DNA from: Streptomyces sp. I05A-00742 | Lineage (GTDB): Bacteria; Actinomycetota; Actinomycetes; Streptomycetales; Streptomycetaceae | Reading direction: 5' to 3' | Length of the DNA stretch: 51,224 bases | Assembly (NCBI RefSeq): GCF_013055795.1 | Contig: NZ_JABETO010000035.1 | Span: 9,847-61,070 of the forward strand | Shown here: positions 23,772 to 32,402 of the stretch, piece by piece | How positions within the stretch are numbered: position 1 is the stretch's first letter | Layout of the letters: each line of letters begins with the position of its first letter | Program-made: the position numbers and the translations under genes | Notes under the pieces: model-generated | Told to the model about the DNA's origin: nothing | What the model saw: only the letters and a program-made list of their open reading frames with translations | Database searches by the model: none

Positions 23772-24680
23772 GTGTCCACCCCCAGCACGTCGCAGAACCC
23801 CGAGACCGGCACCGCACGCGTCAAGCGCGGGATGGCCGAGCAGCTCAAGGGCGGCGTGATCATGGACGTCGTCAACGCCGAGCAGGCGAAGATCGCCGAG
23901 GACGCGGGCGCGGTGGCGGTCATGGCCCTGGAGCGGGTCCCGGCCGACATCCGCAAGGACGGCGGCGTGGCCCGGATGTCCGACCCGAACATGATCGAAG
24001 AGATCATCGACGCCGTCTCCATCCCCGTGATGGCCAAGTCCCGCATCGGGCACTTCGTCGAGGCCCAGGTCCTCCAGTCCCTCGGTGTCGACTACATCGA
24101 CGAGTCCGAGGTCCTGACCCCCGCCGACGAGGTCAACCACAGCGACAAGTGGGCGTTCACCACCCCCTTCGTCTGCGGTGCCACCAACCTGGGCGAGGCC
24201 CTGCGCCGTATCGCCGAGGGCGCGGCGATGATCCGCTCCAAGGGCGAGGCCGGCACCGGCAACGTCGTCGAGGCCGTCCGCCACCTGCGCCAGATCAAGA
24301 ACGAGATCGGCAAGCTGCGCGCCTTCGACAACAACGAGCTCTTCGCCGCCGCCAAGGAACTGCGCGCCCCCTACGAGCTGGTCAAGGAGGTCGCCGAGCT
24401 CGGCAAGCTGCCGGTGGTGCTGTTCTCCGCCGGTGGTGTCGCCACCCCCGCCGACGCCGCGCTGATGCGCCAGCTCGGCGCCGAGGGCGTCTTCGTCGGC
24501 TCCGGCATCTTCAAGTCCGGTGACCCGGCCAAGCGGGCCGCCGCCATCGTGAAGGCCACCACCTTCTACGACGACCCGAAGGTCATCGCGGACGCCTCCC
24601 GCAACCTGGGCGAGGCCATGGTCGGCATCAACTGCGACACCCTCCCCGAGGCCGAGCGGTACGCCAACCGCGGCTGGTAG
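23772..24680 (+). CDS. pdxS: pyridoxal 5'-phosphate synthase subunit PdxS
   Basis: A 302-aa TIM-barrel enzyme that makes PLP from ribose 5-phosphate, glyceraldehyde 3-phosphate and ammonia. The key residues are visible: Asp32 in IMDVVN, the Schiff-base lysine Lys89 in MAKSRIGH, and the second lysine Lys157 in RSKGEAGTGN. The ammonia comes from the glutaminase PdxT encoded directly downstream; the subunits form a 12:12 complex in characterised bacteria. The GTG start at 23772 has GAGGT upstream. A strong hairpin separates it from pdxT. Confidence 0.97.
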   Translation: MSTPSTSQNPETGTARVKRGMAEQLKGGVIMDVVNAEQAKIAEDAGAVAVMALERVPADIRKDGGVARMSDPNMIEEIIDAVSIPVMAKSRIGHFVEAQVLQSLGVDYIDESEVLTPADEVNHSDKWAFTTPFVCGATNLGEALRRIAEGAAMIRSKGEAGTGNVVEAVRHLRQIKNEIGKLRAFDNNELFAAAKELRAPYELVKEVAELGKLPVVLFSAGGVATPADAALMRQLGAEGVFVGSGIFKSGDPAKRAAAIVKATTFYDDPKVIADASRNLGEAMVGINCDTLPEAERYANRGW

Positions 24681-24692
24681 TCCCCGCATTCC

Positions 24693-24733
24693 CCGGTGGG
24701 CGGTCCGCGGCACAGGCGCGGGCCGCCCACCGG
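24693..24733 (+). terminator. hairpin between pdxS and pdxT
   Basis: A 17-bp near-perfect stem (24693-24709 with 24717-24733, one G-U pair) with a 7-nt loop. Because pdxT follows 27 nt later and its product is needed with PdxS, it may attenuate rather than stop transcription, setting the PdxS:PdxT ratio; that is inference. Confidence 0.55.
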
Positions 24734-24760
24734 TCCGTACGACCGAGAGGCAGGACGTCC

Positions 24761-25354
24761 GTGTCCACTCCCACCATCGGTGTCCTCGCCCTGCAGGGCG
24801 ACGTCCGCGAGCACCTCGTGGCCCTGGCGGCCGCCGACGCGACGGCCCGCCCGGTCCGCCGGCCCGGGGAACTCGCCGAGGTCGACGGCCTGGTGATACC
24901 CGGCGGCGAGTCCACCACCATGTCCAAGCTGGCCGTGGTCTTCGGCATGCTGGAGCCGCTCCGCGAGCGGGTGCGGTCCGGGATGCCCGTCTACGGCACC
25001 TGCGCCGGCATGATCATGCTGGCCGACAAGCTCCTGGACGGCCGCGAGGACCAGGAGACCCTGGGCGGCATCGACATGATCGTGCGCCGCAACGCCTTCG
25101 GGCGCCAGAACGAGTCGTTCGAGGCGTCGGTCGCGATGACCGGTATCGAGGACGGCCCGGTCGAGGGCGTCTTCATCCGCGCCCCGTGGGTCGAGTCCAC
25201 CGGGGCGCACGTCGAGGTCCTTGCCGTTCACGACGGCCACACGGTGGCCGTGCGCCAGGGGAACGTCCTGGCCACGTCCTTCCATCCGGAGCTCACCGGC
25301 GACCACCGGGTGCACGGACTGTTCGTGGACATGGTCCGCGCCGCACAGCGCTGA
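24761..25354 (+). CDS. pdxT: pyridoxal 5'-phosphate synthase glutaminase subunit PdxT
   Basis: A 197-aa class I glutamine amidotransferase. The nucleophile is Cys81 in YGTCAGM, the oxyanion region is IPGGESTTMS, and the catalytic His174 and Glu176 lie in SFHPELTGD. It supplies ammonia to PdxS. The GTG at 24761 (STPTIGVLALQGD) is preceded by GAGAGGCAGG. The order pdxS-pdxT-yebC-ruvCAB is the usual actinobacterial one. Confidence 0.97.
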   Translation: MSTPTIGVLALQGDVREHLVALAAADATARPVRRPGELAEVDGLVIPGGESTTMSKLAVVFGMLEPLRERVRSGMPVYGTCAGMIMLADKLLDGREDQETLGGIDMIVRRNAFGRQNESFEASVAMTGIEDGPVEGVFIRAPWVESTGAHVEVLAVHDGHTVAVRQGNVLATSFHPELTGDHRVHGLFVDMVRAAQR

Positions 25355-25412
25355 GATCCCGGTAGGATCTCTGTCGTTCGTTCAGGATGGGTTACGCGAA
25401 GGAGACAGGCTG

Positions 25413-26165
25413 ATGTCCGGCCACTCTAAATGGGCTACGACGAAGCACAAGAAGGCCGTGATCGACGCCAAGCGCGGCAAGCTCTTCGCGAAGCTGATCA
25501 AGAACGTCGAGGTCGCGGCCCGTATGGGCGGCGCCGACCTCGACGGTAACCCGACGCTCTACGACGCCGTCCAGAAGGCGAAGAAGCAGTCGGTTCCGAA
25601 CAAGAACATCGACTCCGCGATCAAGCGTGGGGCCGGCCTGGAGGCGGGCGGCGCCGACTACGAGACGATCATGTACGAGGGCTACGGCCCCAACGGCGTG
25701 GCCGTGCTCATCGAGTGCCTCACCGACAACCGCAACCGCGCCGCCGGTGACGTCCGCGTGGCCATGACCCGCAACGGCGGCTCGATGGCCGACCCGGGTT
25801 CGGTGTCCTACCTGTTCAACCGCAAGGGCGTCGTGATCGTCCCCAAGGGTGAGCTGACCGAGGACGACGTGCTGGGCGCGGTCCTGGACGCCGGTGCCGA
25901 GGAAGTCAACGACCTCGGCGAGAACTTCGAGGTCATCAGCGAGGCCACCGACCTGGTCGCGGTCCGCACCGCGCTCCAGGAGGCCGGCATCGACTACGAC
26001 TCGGCCGAGGCCAACTTCGTCCCCACCATGCAGGTGGAGCTGGACGAGGACGGCGCGCGCAAGATCTTCAAGCTGATCGACGCGCTGGAGGACAGCGACG
26101 ACGTGCAGAACGTCTTCGCCAACTTCGACGTCTCCGACGACGTCATGGCGAAGGTCGACGCCTGA
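25413..26165 (+). CDS. yebC: YebC/PmpR-family protein
   Basis: A 250-aa protein matching the YebC family over its full length, from MSGHSKWATTKHKKAVIDAKRG through YEGYGPNGVAVLIE to the C-terminal DDVQNVFANFD. Family members were called transcriptional regulators; recent work links YebC-type proteins to relief of ribosome stalling. It precedes ruvC, the classic arrangement. The ATG at 25413 follows AAGGAG. A perfect hairpin lies directly after the stop. Confidence 0.95.
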   Translation: MSGHSKWATTKHKKAVIDAKRGKLFAKLIKNVEVAARMGGADLDGNPTLYDAVQKAKKQSVPNKNIDSAIKRGAGLEAGGADYETIMYEGYGPNGVAVLIECLTDNRNRAAGDVRVAMTRNGGSMADPGSVSYLFNRKGVVIVPKGELTEDDVLGAVLDAGAEEVNDLGENFEVISEATDLVAVRTALQEAGIDYDSAEANFVPTMQVELDEDGARKIFKLIDALEDSDDVQNVFANFDVSDDVMAKVDA

Positions 26166-26187
26166 GCCGACCAGCTGCGGCCGCCGC

Positions 26188-26223
26188 CGACGGGCCGACG
26201 GGACACCTCCCGTCGGCCCGTCG
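26188..26223 (+). terminator. terminator after yebC
   Basis: A perfect 16-bp stem (cgacgggccgacggga at 26188-26203 with its complement at 26208-26223) and a 4-nt loop, 23 nt after the yebC stop and before ruvC. There is no T-run. Confidence 0.7.
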
Positions 26224-26295
26224 CGCTTGTCGGTCCGGGGCGTTGTCAGTGCCGCCCGATAACCTGCCGGAACAGTTGACCGAAGGAGGGGCGGA

Positions 26296-26847
26296 GTGCG
26301 CGTGCTGGGGGTGGACCCGGGGCTGACGCGGTGCGGCGTCGGCGTGGTCGAGGGCACGGCGGGGCGTCCGCTGCGCATGGTCGGCGTCGGGGTCGTCCGC
26401 ACCCCCGCCGAGGCGGACACCGCCGAACGGCTCGTCCTCGTCGAGCGCGGGATAGAGCAGTGGCTCGACGAGCACCGGCCCGAATACGTCGCCGTGGAGC
26501 GGGTGTTCAGCCAGCACAACGTGCGCACGGTCATGGGCACCGCCCAGGCCAGCGCCGTCGCCATGCTGTGCGCCGCCCGCCGCGGGCTGCCCGTCGCCCT
26601 GCACACCCCCAGCGAGGTCAAGGCGGCCGTCACGGGATCCGGCCGGGCCGACAAGGCGCAGGTGGGCTTTATGGTCACCCGGCTGCTCCGGCTCGACGCG
26701 CCGCCCAAACCCGCTGACGCCGCCGACGCCCTCGCCCTGGCCATCTGCCATATCTGGCGCGCCCCGGCCACCGGCCGCCTCCAGCAGGCGGCCGCCGCCC
26801 ACCGCCGCACCACCGCTCCCGTACGCCTCCCGAAGGGCACCCGATGA
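26296..26847 (+). CDS. ruvC: crossover junction endodeoxyribonuclease RuvC
   Basis: A 183-aa Holliday-junction resolvase. Catalytic acidic residues are visible in VLGVDPGLT (Asp7), VAVERVF (glutamate) and the terminal DAADALALA pair. It cuts four-way junctions processed by RuvAB, encoded just downstream. The GTG start at 26296 follows AAGGAGG. The stop overlaps the ruvA start as ATGA. Confidence 0.97.
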   Translation: MRVLGVDPGLTRCGVGVVEGTAGRPLRMVGVGVVRTPAEADTAERLVLVERGIEQWLDEHRPEYVAVERVFSQHNVRTVMGTAQASAVAMLCAARRGLPVALHTPSEVKAAVTGSGRADKAQVGFMVTRLLRLDAPPKPADAADALALAICHIWRAPATGRLQQAAAAHRRTTAPVRLPKGTR

Positions 26848-27458
26848 TCGCCTTCGTCTCCGGCCCCGTCGCCGCCCTCGCCCCCGACACCGCCGTCGTC
26901 GAAGTCGGCGGCGTCGGCATGGCCGTCCAGTGCACGCCCGGCACCCTCGCCACGCTGCGCGTGGGGCAGCCGGCGCGGCTGGCCACCTCCCTCGTCGTCC
27001 GCGAGGAGTCCCTGACGCTCTACGGCTTCGCCGACGACGACGAGCGCCAGACCTTCGAGCTGCTCCAGACCGCGAGCGGCGTCGGCCCCCGCCTCGCCCA
27101 GGCCATGCTCGCCGTGCACTCCCCGGACGCGCTGCGCCGCGCCTTCGCGACGGGCGACGAGAAGGCGCTCACCGCCGTGCCCGGCATCGGCAAGAAGGGC
27201 GCGCAGAAGCTGCTGCTGGAGCTCAAGGACCGGCTGGGCGAGCCGGTCGGTTCCGCGCCGGCCGGTGCGGCCGCCTCCTCGGCCGCCCCCGGCTGGCAGG
27301 ACCAGCTGCACGCCGCGCTCGTCGGCCTCGGCTACGCGTCGCGCGACGCGGAGGAGGCGGTGGCGGCCGTGGCCCCGCAGGCGGAAGCCGCGGCCGGCAC
27401 GCCGCAGGTCGGTCAGCTGCTGCGGGCCGCGCTGCAGACGCTGAACCGGGCCCGATGA
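26844..27458 (+). CDS. ruvA: Holliday junction DNA helicase subunit RuvA
   Basis: A 204-aa junction-binding protein. The N-terminal OB domain begins MIAFVSGPVAAL and includes LYGFADDDERQTFELL. The helix-hairpin-helix domain contains GVGPRLAQAML and GIGKKGAQKLLLEL. The C-terminal domain III that contacts RuvB has ALVGLGYASRDAEEAV. It overlaps ruvC by 4 nt. Confidence 0.97.
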   Translation: MIAFVSGPVAALAPDTAVVEVGGVGMAVQCTPGTLATLRVGQPARLATSLVVREESLTLYGFADDDERQTFELLQTASGVGPRLAQAMLAVHSPDALRRAFATGDEKALTAVPGIGKKGAQKLLLELKDRLGEPVGSAPAGAAASSAAPGWQDQLHAALVGLGYASRDAEEAVAAVAPQAEAAAGTPQVGQLLRAALQTLNRAR

Positions 27459-27555
27459 GCAAGGGGTTCCGCCCCCCGGCGCGCCCGCGGCGCGTGCCCG
27501 CAAACGCCCAACGGGCTGACACCAGCCCCTCCGCCCGCACCGTGAGGTTTCCCTC

Positions 27556-28656
27556 GTGAACTGGGACGACGAGTCCGCATACGACACCACCCCCGCCGCC
27601 GACCGCGTCGTCGGCGCCGCCGCCGACGGCGAGGACCGGGCCGTCGAGGCCGCGCTGCGCCCCAAGGACCTGGAGGAGTTCGTCGGGCAGGAGCGGGTCC
27701 GGCAGCAGCTCGACCTCGTGCTGCGCGCCGCCCGGGCCCGCGGCGCCACCGCCGACCACGTCCTGCTCTCCGGCGCCCCCGGACTCGGCAAGACCACCCT
27801 CTCCATGATCATCGCCGCGGAGATGGGCGCCCCCATCCGGATCACCTCCGGTCCGGCTATCCAGCACGCCGGCGACCTCGCCGCGATCCTCTCCTCGCTC
27901 GCCGAGGGCGAGGTGCTCTTCCTCGACGAGATCCACCGCATGTCCCGGCCCGCCGAGGAGATGCTCTACATGGCCATGGAGGACTTCCGCGTCGACGTCG
28001 TCGTCGGCAAGGGCCCCGGCGCCACCGCCATCCCCCTGGAGCTGCCGCCCTTCACCCTCGTCGGCGCCACCACCCGCGCCGGGCTGCTGCCGCCCCCGCT
28101 GCGCGACCGCTTCGGCTTCACCGGGCACATGGAGTTCTACGCCCCCGCCGAGCTGGAGCGCGTCATCGGCCGTTCGGCCGGTCTGCTCGACGTGACCATA
28201 GACGCGGAAGGGGCGGCCGAGATCGCCGGCCGCTCCCGCGGCACGCCCCGCATCGCCAACCGGCTGCTGCGCCGGGTCCGGGACTACGCCCAGGTGGAGG
28301 CCGACGGCCTGATCACCCGGGAGATCGCGGCCCGGGCCCTTGAGGTGTACGAGGTGGACGCCCGGGGCCTCGACCGGCTCGACCGGGCCGTGCTCACCGC
28401 GCTCCTCAAGCTCTTCGGCGGCGGCCCGGTCGGCCTGTCCACGCTGGCCGTGGCCGTCGGCGAGGAGCGCGAGACCGTCGAGGAGGTCGCCGAGCCCTTC
28501 CTGGTACGGGAGGGCCTGCTGGCCAGGACGCCCAGGGGCCGGATCGCGACCCCCGCCGCCTGGGAGCACCTGGGGCTCGTACCGCCGCAGGTTGCCGGGG
28601 GTACGGGCCGGGCCGGTGAGGGCGGCCCTGGTCAGCGCTCCCTGTTCGCCGAGTGA
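27556..28656 (+). CDS. ruvB: Holliday junction branch migration ATPase RuvB
   Basis: A 366-aa AAA+ motor. Walker A is GAPGLGKTT, Walker B is LFLDEIHRM, sensor 1 is VGATTRAGLL, and the arginine finger region is SRGTPRIANRLLRRVRD. The C-terminal winged-helix DNA-binding domain is present, followed by a Gly-rich tail ending in RSLFAE. It starts with GTG at 27556, 97 nt after ruvA, a larger gap than usual; this gap holds a short sequence (27501-27520) related to a dispersed Streptomyces repeat. Confidence 0.97.
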   Translation: MNWDDESAYDTTPAADRVVGAAADGEDRAVEAALRPKDLEEFVGQERVRQQLDLVLRAARARGATADHVLLSGAPGLGKTTLSMIIAAEMGAPIRITSGPAIQHAGDLAAILSSLAEGEVLFLDEIHRMSRPAEEMLYMAMEDFRVDVVVGKGPGATAIPLELPPFTLVGATTRAGLLPPPLRDRFGFTGHMEFYAPAELERVIGRSAGLLDVTIDAEGAAEIAGRSRGTPRIANRLLRRVRDYAQVEADGLITREIAARALEVYEVDARGLDRLDRAVLTALLKLFGGGPVGLSTLAVAVGEERETVEEVAEPFLVREGLLARTPRGRIATPAAWEHLGLVPPQVAGGTGRAGEGGPGQRSLFAE

Positions 28657-28821
28657 CGGCGCGGGGACTGGTCCGGCCAGGAACCCGGGTGCCATGCTGG
28701 GCGTTGTTCCATTGGTGCGGACTCGCTTAGACTCCGCCGATGCCGTCCGTATCGGTGCGGCATACCACCCCCGTAGACCAGGCCGCATCCCCAGGCGGTC
28801 GTGTGAAGGAAATCCCGTCCC

Positions 28822-29337
28822 GTGAATATCGTGACTCTCCTGCCGTTCATCGTGCTCATCGGGGCCATGTTCCTGATGACCCGGTCGGCCAAGAACAAGC
28901 AGCGCCAGGCTGCGCAGATGCGCGACCAGATGCAGCCGGGCACCGGTGTGCGGACGATCGGCGGAATGTACGCCACCGTCAAGGAGGTCAGCGAGGACTC
29001 GGTCCTCCTGGAGGTCGCTCCCGGCGTTCACGCGATCTACGCGAAGAACTCCATCGGGGCTGTGCTCCCGGACGAGGAGTACAACCGCATCATCCACGGC
29101 ATCGAGCCGTCGGGCGACGACGCCCCGGTCGTCCCGGACGACCTCTCGTCGCTGACGGAGGGTGATGACACCGCTGCCGAGAAGGCCGGCGAGAAGAAGA
29201 TCGACCTCGGCAAGGACACCGCCGCCGAGGGTTCCGCGGCGGAGGACAAGGCCGGCAAGAAGGCCGACAAGTCCGCGGACGCCGGCAAGGCGGAGCCGAA
29301 GGACGGCAAGCAGGACGGCGACTCCGACGCGAAGTAG
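28822..29337 (+). CDS. yajC: preprotein translocase subunit YajC
   Basis: A 171-aa protein with one N-terminal transmembrane helix (IVTLLPFIVLIGAMFLM) followed by the conserved YajC segment (RPxxKQRK-like RSAKNKQRQ, GTGVRTIGGMYATVKEV and YAKNSIGAVLP). The last about 75 residues are a highly charged Lys/Asp/Glu/Ala-rich tail, much longer than in E. coli and probably disordered in the cytoplasm. It cooperates with SecDF in the Sec translocon; secD and secF follow. The GTG start is at 28822. Confidence 0.93.
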   Translation: MNIVTLLPFIVLIGAMFLMTRSAKNKQRQAAQMRDQMQPGTGVRTIGGMYATVKEVSEDSVLLEVAPGVHAIYAKNSIGAVLPDEEYNRIIHGIEPSGDDAPVVPDDLSSLTEGDDTAAEKAGEKKIDLGKDTAAEGSAAEDKAGKKADKSADAGKAEPKDGKQDGDSDAK

Positions 29338-29347
29338 CCCCACCCAG

Positions 29348-29385
29348 GAACCGCGACGCACCCCCCGCTCGGTGCGTCGCGGTTC
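29348..29385 (+). terminator. hairpin between yajC and secD
   Basis: A perfect 15-bp stem (gaaccgcgacgcacc at 29348-29362 with its complement at 29371-29385) and an 8-nt loop, 10 nt after the yajC stop. secD begins 100 nt later and so may have its own promoter. Confidence 0.65.
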
Positions 29386-29485
29386 GCTGACGGTCTAGGC
29401 TCCGGCGGGGGGCAGGTCCCCACAAACTTCGTGGCCGTCCGGCGAACACCCGACGCCCGGCGGTTGGACAGGGAGAAACGACAAG

Positions 29486-31270
29486 GTGGCAGCACCGAAG
29501 AAGGGCCGCAGGTCCCCGGGCGGCCAGGGCAGGCCGGGCAGAGTCCTGGCCTTCATCCTGATCGCCATGGTGGCGCTCGTCGGGGGAATGTTCGCCTCCG
29601 GGCAGACCACCCCCCGGCTGGGCATCGACCTGGCGGGCGGCACGAGCTTCACGCTCAAGGCGATGAACGAGCCGGGCCAGCCCAACGCGATCAACACGAC
29701 CAACATGAACACGGCCGCGGGCATCATCGAGCGGCGTGTCAACGGTCTCGGTGTGACCGAGTCCGAGGTCCAGACGCAGGGCCGGGAGCACATCATCGTG
29801 AACATCCCCAAGGGGACGAACGCGAAGCAGGCTCGTGAGCAGGTCGGCACCACTGCCAAGCTCACCTTCCGCCCCGTGCTGTTCGCCGCCCCGGCCGGCA
29901 AGCTTCCCGAACCCTCGCCGAGCGCGTCGGCGGGAGCCGACAAGGACAAGAGCGGCAAGGGCGACAAGGGCGACAAGAGCAAGGCCAAGGACGGCGAGAA
30001 GGACAAGAAGGGCAAGCCCTCCGGGACGCCCACCGCGTCCGCGCCCGGTGCCTCGGCCACGCCGTCCGCCTCCCGTACGCAGGGGCGGGCCGTCACGGAG
30101 GCCCTGAAGGCCCCGCAGGCGCCCAAGCCGCCGTCCCCCAATCCTTCCGGCAACGCCACCGACGACCTGCAGAAGCAGTTCGCCGCCCTGGACTGCTCCA
30201 CCCCCGAGGCGCGCTCGAAGGCCGCGCAGAAGAGCAAGGACGTCGGCCCCGAGACCAACGTCGTGGTGTGCGACAAGGACGGCCAGGAGAAGCTGCTCCT
30301 CGGCCCGGTCGCGGTCCAGGGCGTGGACGTCACCGACGCCAAGGCCGCCCTCGACACCCAGCAGGGCGGCGGCTGGCAGGTCCAGCTGAAGTTCAACGGC
30401 AGCGGCTCCAAGAAGTTCGCCGACATCACCGGCAAGCTCGCCGCCAAGCCCGAGCCGCAGAACCGCTTCGCGATCGTCATGGACGGCCAGGCCGTCTCCG
30501 CTCCCTCGGTGCGCTCGGCCATCCCCGGCGGCAGCGCCGAGATCAGCGGCAGCTTCGACCAGTCCAGCGCGGACGACCTCGCCAACATCCTGTCCTACGG
30601 CGCCCTGCCGCTGTCGTTCGACGTCGTCACGGAGACCACCGTCTCCGCCGCCCTCGGCGGCGACCAGCTGCGCGCCGGTCTGATCGCCGGTGCCATCGGC
30701 CTCGCGCTCGTGGTCATCTACCTGGTGGTCTACTACCGCGGCCTCGCGCTCGTGGCCCTCGCCAGCCTCGCGGCCTCGGCGGTCCTGACCTACACGATCA
30801 TGGTGCTGCTCGGGAAGGCCATCGGCTTCGCGCTGAACCTGCCGGCCGTGTGCGGTGCCATCGTCGCGATCGGCATCACCGCCGACTCGTTCATCGTCTA
30901 CTTCGAACGCATCCGGGACGAGATCCGCGAGGGCCGCACGTTGCGTCCCGCCGTGGAGCGCGGCTGGCCGCGCGCCCGCCGGACGATCCTGGTCTCCGAC
31001 TTCGTGTCCTTCCTGGCCGCCGCGGTGCTCTTCATCGTCACCGTCGGCAAGGTCCAGGGCTTCGCGTTCACCCTCGGTCTGACCACGCTGCTCGACGTCG
31101 TCGTGGTCTTCTTCTTCACCAAGCCGCTGATGACGATCCTGGCCCGGCGCAAGTTCTTCGCCAACGGTCACCCCTGGTCCGGGCTGGATCCCAAGCGGCT
31201 CGGCGCCAAGCCGCCGCTGCGGGCCTCCCGCCGTCGCCCCTCCGCCCCTGTCGACCCGAAGGAGGCGTGA
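29486..31270 (+). CDS. secD: protein translocase subunit SecD
   Basis: A 594-aa RND-type membrane protein that uses proton motive force to help complete Sec-dependent export. After TM1 (about 20-36) comes the signature LGIDLAGGTSFTL, the P1 periplasmic domain, the P1-head segment FAIVMDGQAVSAPSVRSAI, then TM2-TM6 with the conserved YYRGLALVALASLAASAVLT and AIGITADSFIVYFERIRDEI motifs. A low-complexity insertion at residues about 138-225 (Lys/Ser/Asp/Gly-rich, then Pro/Ala/Ser-rich) interrupts P1, and two cysteines (Cys237, Cys262) follow it. The GTG at 29486 follows GGGAGAAACGACAAG. secF begins one base after the stop. Confidence 0.95.
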   Translation: MAAPKKGRRSPGGQGRPGRVLAFILIAMVALVGGMFASGQTTPRLGIDLAGGTSFTLKAMNEPGQPNAINTTNMNTAAGIIERRVNGLGVTESEVQTQGREHIIVNIPKGTNAKQAREQVGTTAKLTFRPVLFAAPAGKLPEPSPSASAGADKDKSGKGDKGDKSKAKDGEKDKKGKPSGTPTASAPGASATPSASRTQGRAVTEALKAPQAPKPPSPNPSGNATDDLQKQFAALDCSTPEARSKAAQKSKDVGPETNVVVCDKDGQEKLLLGPVAVQGVDVTDAKAALDTQQGGGWQVQLKFNGSGSKKFADITGKLAAKPEPQNRFAIVMDGQAVSAPSVRSAIPGGSAEISGSFDQSSADDLANILSYGALPLSFDVVTETTVSAALGGDQLRAGLIAGAIGLALVVIYLVVYYRGLALVALASLAASAVLTYTIMVLLGKAIGFALNLPAVCGAIVAIGITADSFIVYFERIRDEIREGRTLRPAVERGWPRARRTILVSDFVSFLAAAVLFIVTVGKVQGFAFTLGLTTLLDVVVVFFFTKPLMTILARRKFFANGHPWSGLDPKRLGAKPPLRASRRRPSAPVDPKEA

Positions 31271-31271
31271 G

Positions 31272-32402
31272 ATGTCACGACTCGGCACCCTCGGCGCCCG
31301 GCTCTACCGAGGCGAGGTCGGCTACGACTTCGTCGCCAAGCGGAAGATCTGGTACGGCATCTCGATCCTCATCACCATCACGGCCATCGTCGGCCTGGCG
31401 GTGCGCGGCCTGAACATGGGCATCGAGTTCTCCGGCGGCGCGGTCTTCGCCACGGAGAAGACCTCGGTCTCCGCCGACGCCGCCAAGGAGACGGTGGAAA
31501 GGGTTTCCGGACACACGGCGATCGTCCAGAAGCAGGGCGACGGCAAGCTCCGCATCCAGGTCAGCGAGCTGGAGACCAAGGCTTCGGTGAAGACCCAGGA
31601 AGCCCTGGCCGAGAAGCTCGACATGCCGATCAACAAGGTCAACACCGACATCGTCGGCCCGAGCTGGGGTGAGGAGATCGCCGACAAGGCCTGGACGGGT
31701 CTCGCCGTCTTCATGGTCCTCGTGGTGATCTACCTCGCCCTCGCCTTCGAATGGCGCATGGCGGTGGCGGCGCTCGTCGCCCTGATCCACGACCTCACCA
31801 TCACCGTCGGCGTCTACGCGCTCGTCGGCTTCGAGGTCACCCCGGGCACCGTGATCGGTCTGCTGACCATCCTCGGTTACTCGCTCTACGACACGGTCGT
31901 CGTCTTCGACGGCCTCAAGGAGAGCGCGAAGGACATCACCAAGCAGACCCGCTGGACGTACAGCGAGATCGCCAACCGCAGCCTCAACGGCACCCTGGTG
32001 CGCTCCATCAACACCACGGTCGTCGCCCTCCTCCCGGTCGCCGGTCTGCTGTTCATCGGCGGCGGCTTCCTGGGCGCGGGCATGCTCAACGACATCTCGC
32101 TCGCCCTGTTCGTCGGCCTCGCGGCCGGTGCCTACTCCTCGATCTTCATCGCCACTCCGCTGGTCGCGGACCTCAAGGAGCGCGACCCGCAGATGAAGGC
32201 CCTGACCCGGCGCGTCCGCGCCAAGCGCGCCGCACAGGCCGCCAAGGCGGACTCGGGGCAGGACGACGGCCGGGGCGCCGACACGGACGCCGAGGACGCC
32301 GGGGACGACGAGCCGCAGGACGCGTCCCCGGCCGGCCTCGTCGGGCAGCGCCGGCAGCCGGTGAGCCGCAACCGCGGCGGCCGCGGCGGGAAGCGCCGAT
32401 GA
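31272..32402 (+). CDS. secF: protein translocase subunit SecF
   Basis: A 376-aa partner of SecD. TM1 (about 26-46) is followed by NMGIEFSGGAVF, the P4 domain, and TM2-TM6 with the conserved ALIHDLTITVGVYAL and TILGYSLYDTVVVFDGLKE motifs. The C-terminal about 65 residues are a charged tail (Asp/Glu-rich, ending RNRGGRGGKRR), which is cytoplasmic. It is separated from secD by one base and overlaps apt by 4 nt (ATGA), so secD-secF-apt are one transcription unit. Confidence 0.95.
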   Translation: MSRLGTLGARLYRGEVGYDFVAKRKIWYGISILITITAIVGLAVRGLNMGIEFSGGAVFATEKTSVSADAAKETVERVSGHTAIVQKQGDGKLRIQVSELETKASVKTQEALAEKLDMPINKVNTDIVGPSWGEEIADKAWTGLAVFMVLVVIYLALAFEWRMAVAALVALIHDLTITVGVYALVGFEVTPGTVIGLLTILGYSLYDTVVVFDGLKESAKDITKQTRWTYSEIANRSLNGTLVRSINTTVVALLPVAGLLFIGGGFLGAGMLNDISLALFVGLAAGAYSSIFIATPLVADLKERDPQMKALTRRVRAKRAAQAAKADSGQDDGRGADTDAEDAGDDEPQDASPAGLVGQRRQPVSRNRGGRGGKRR

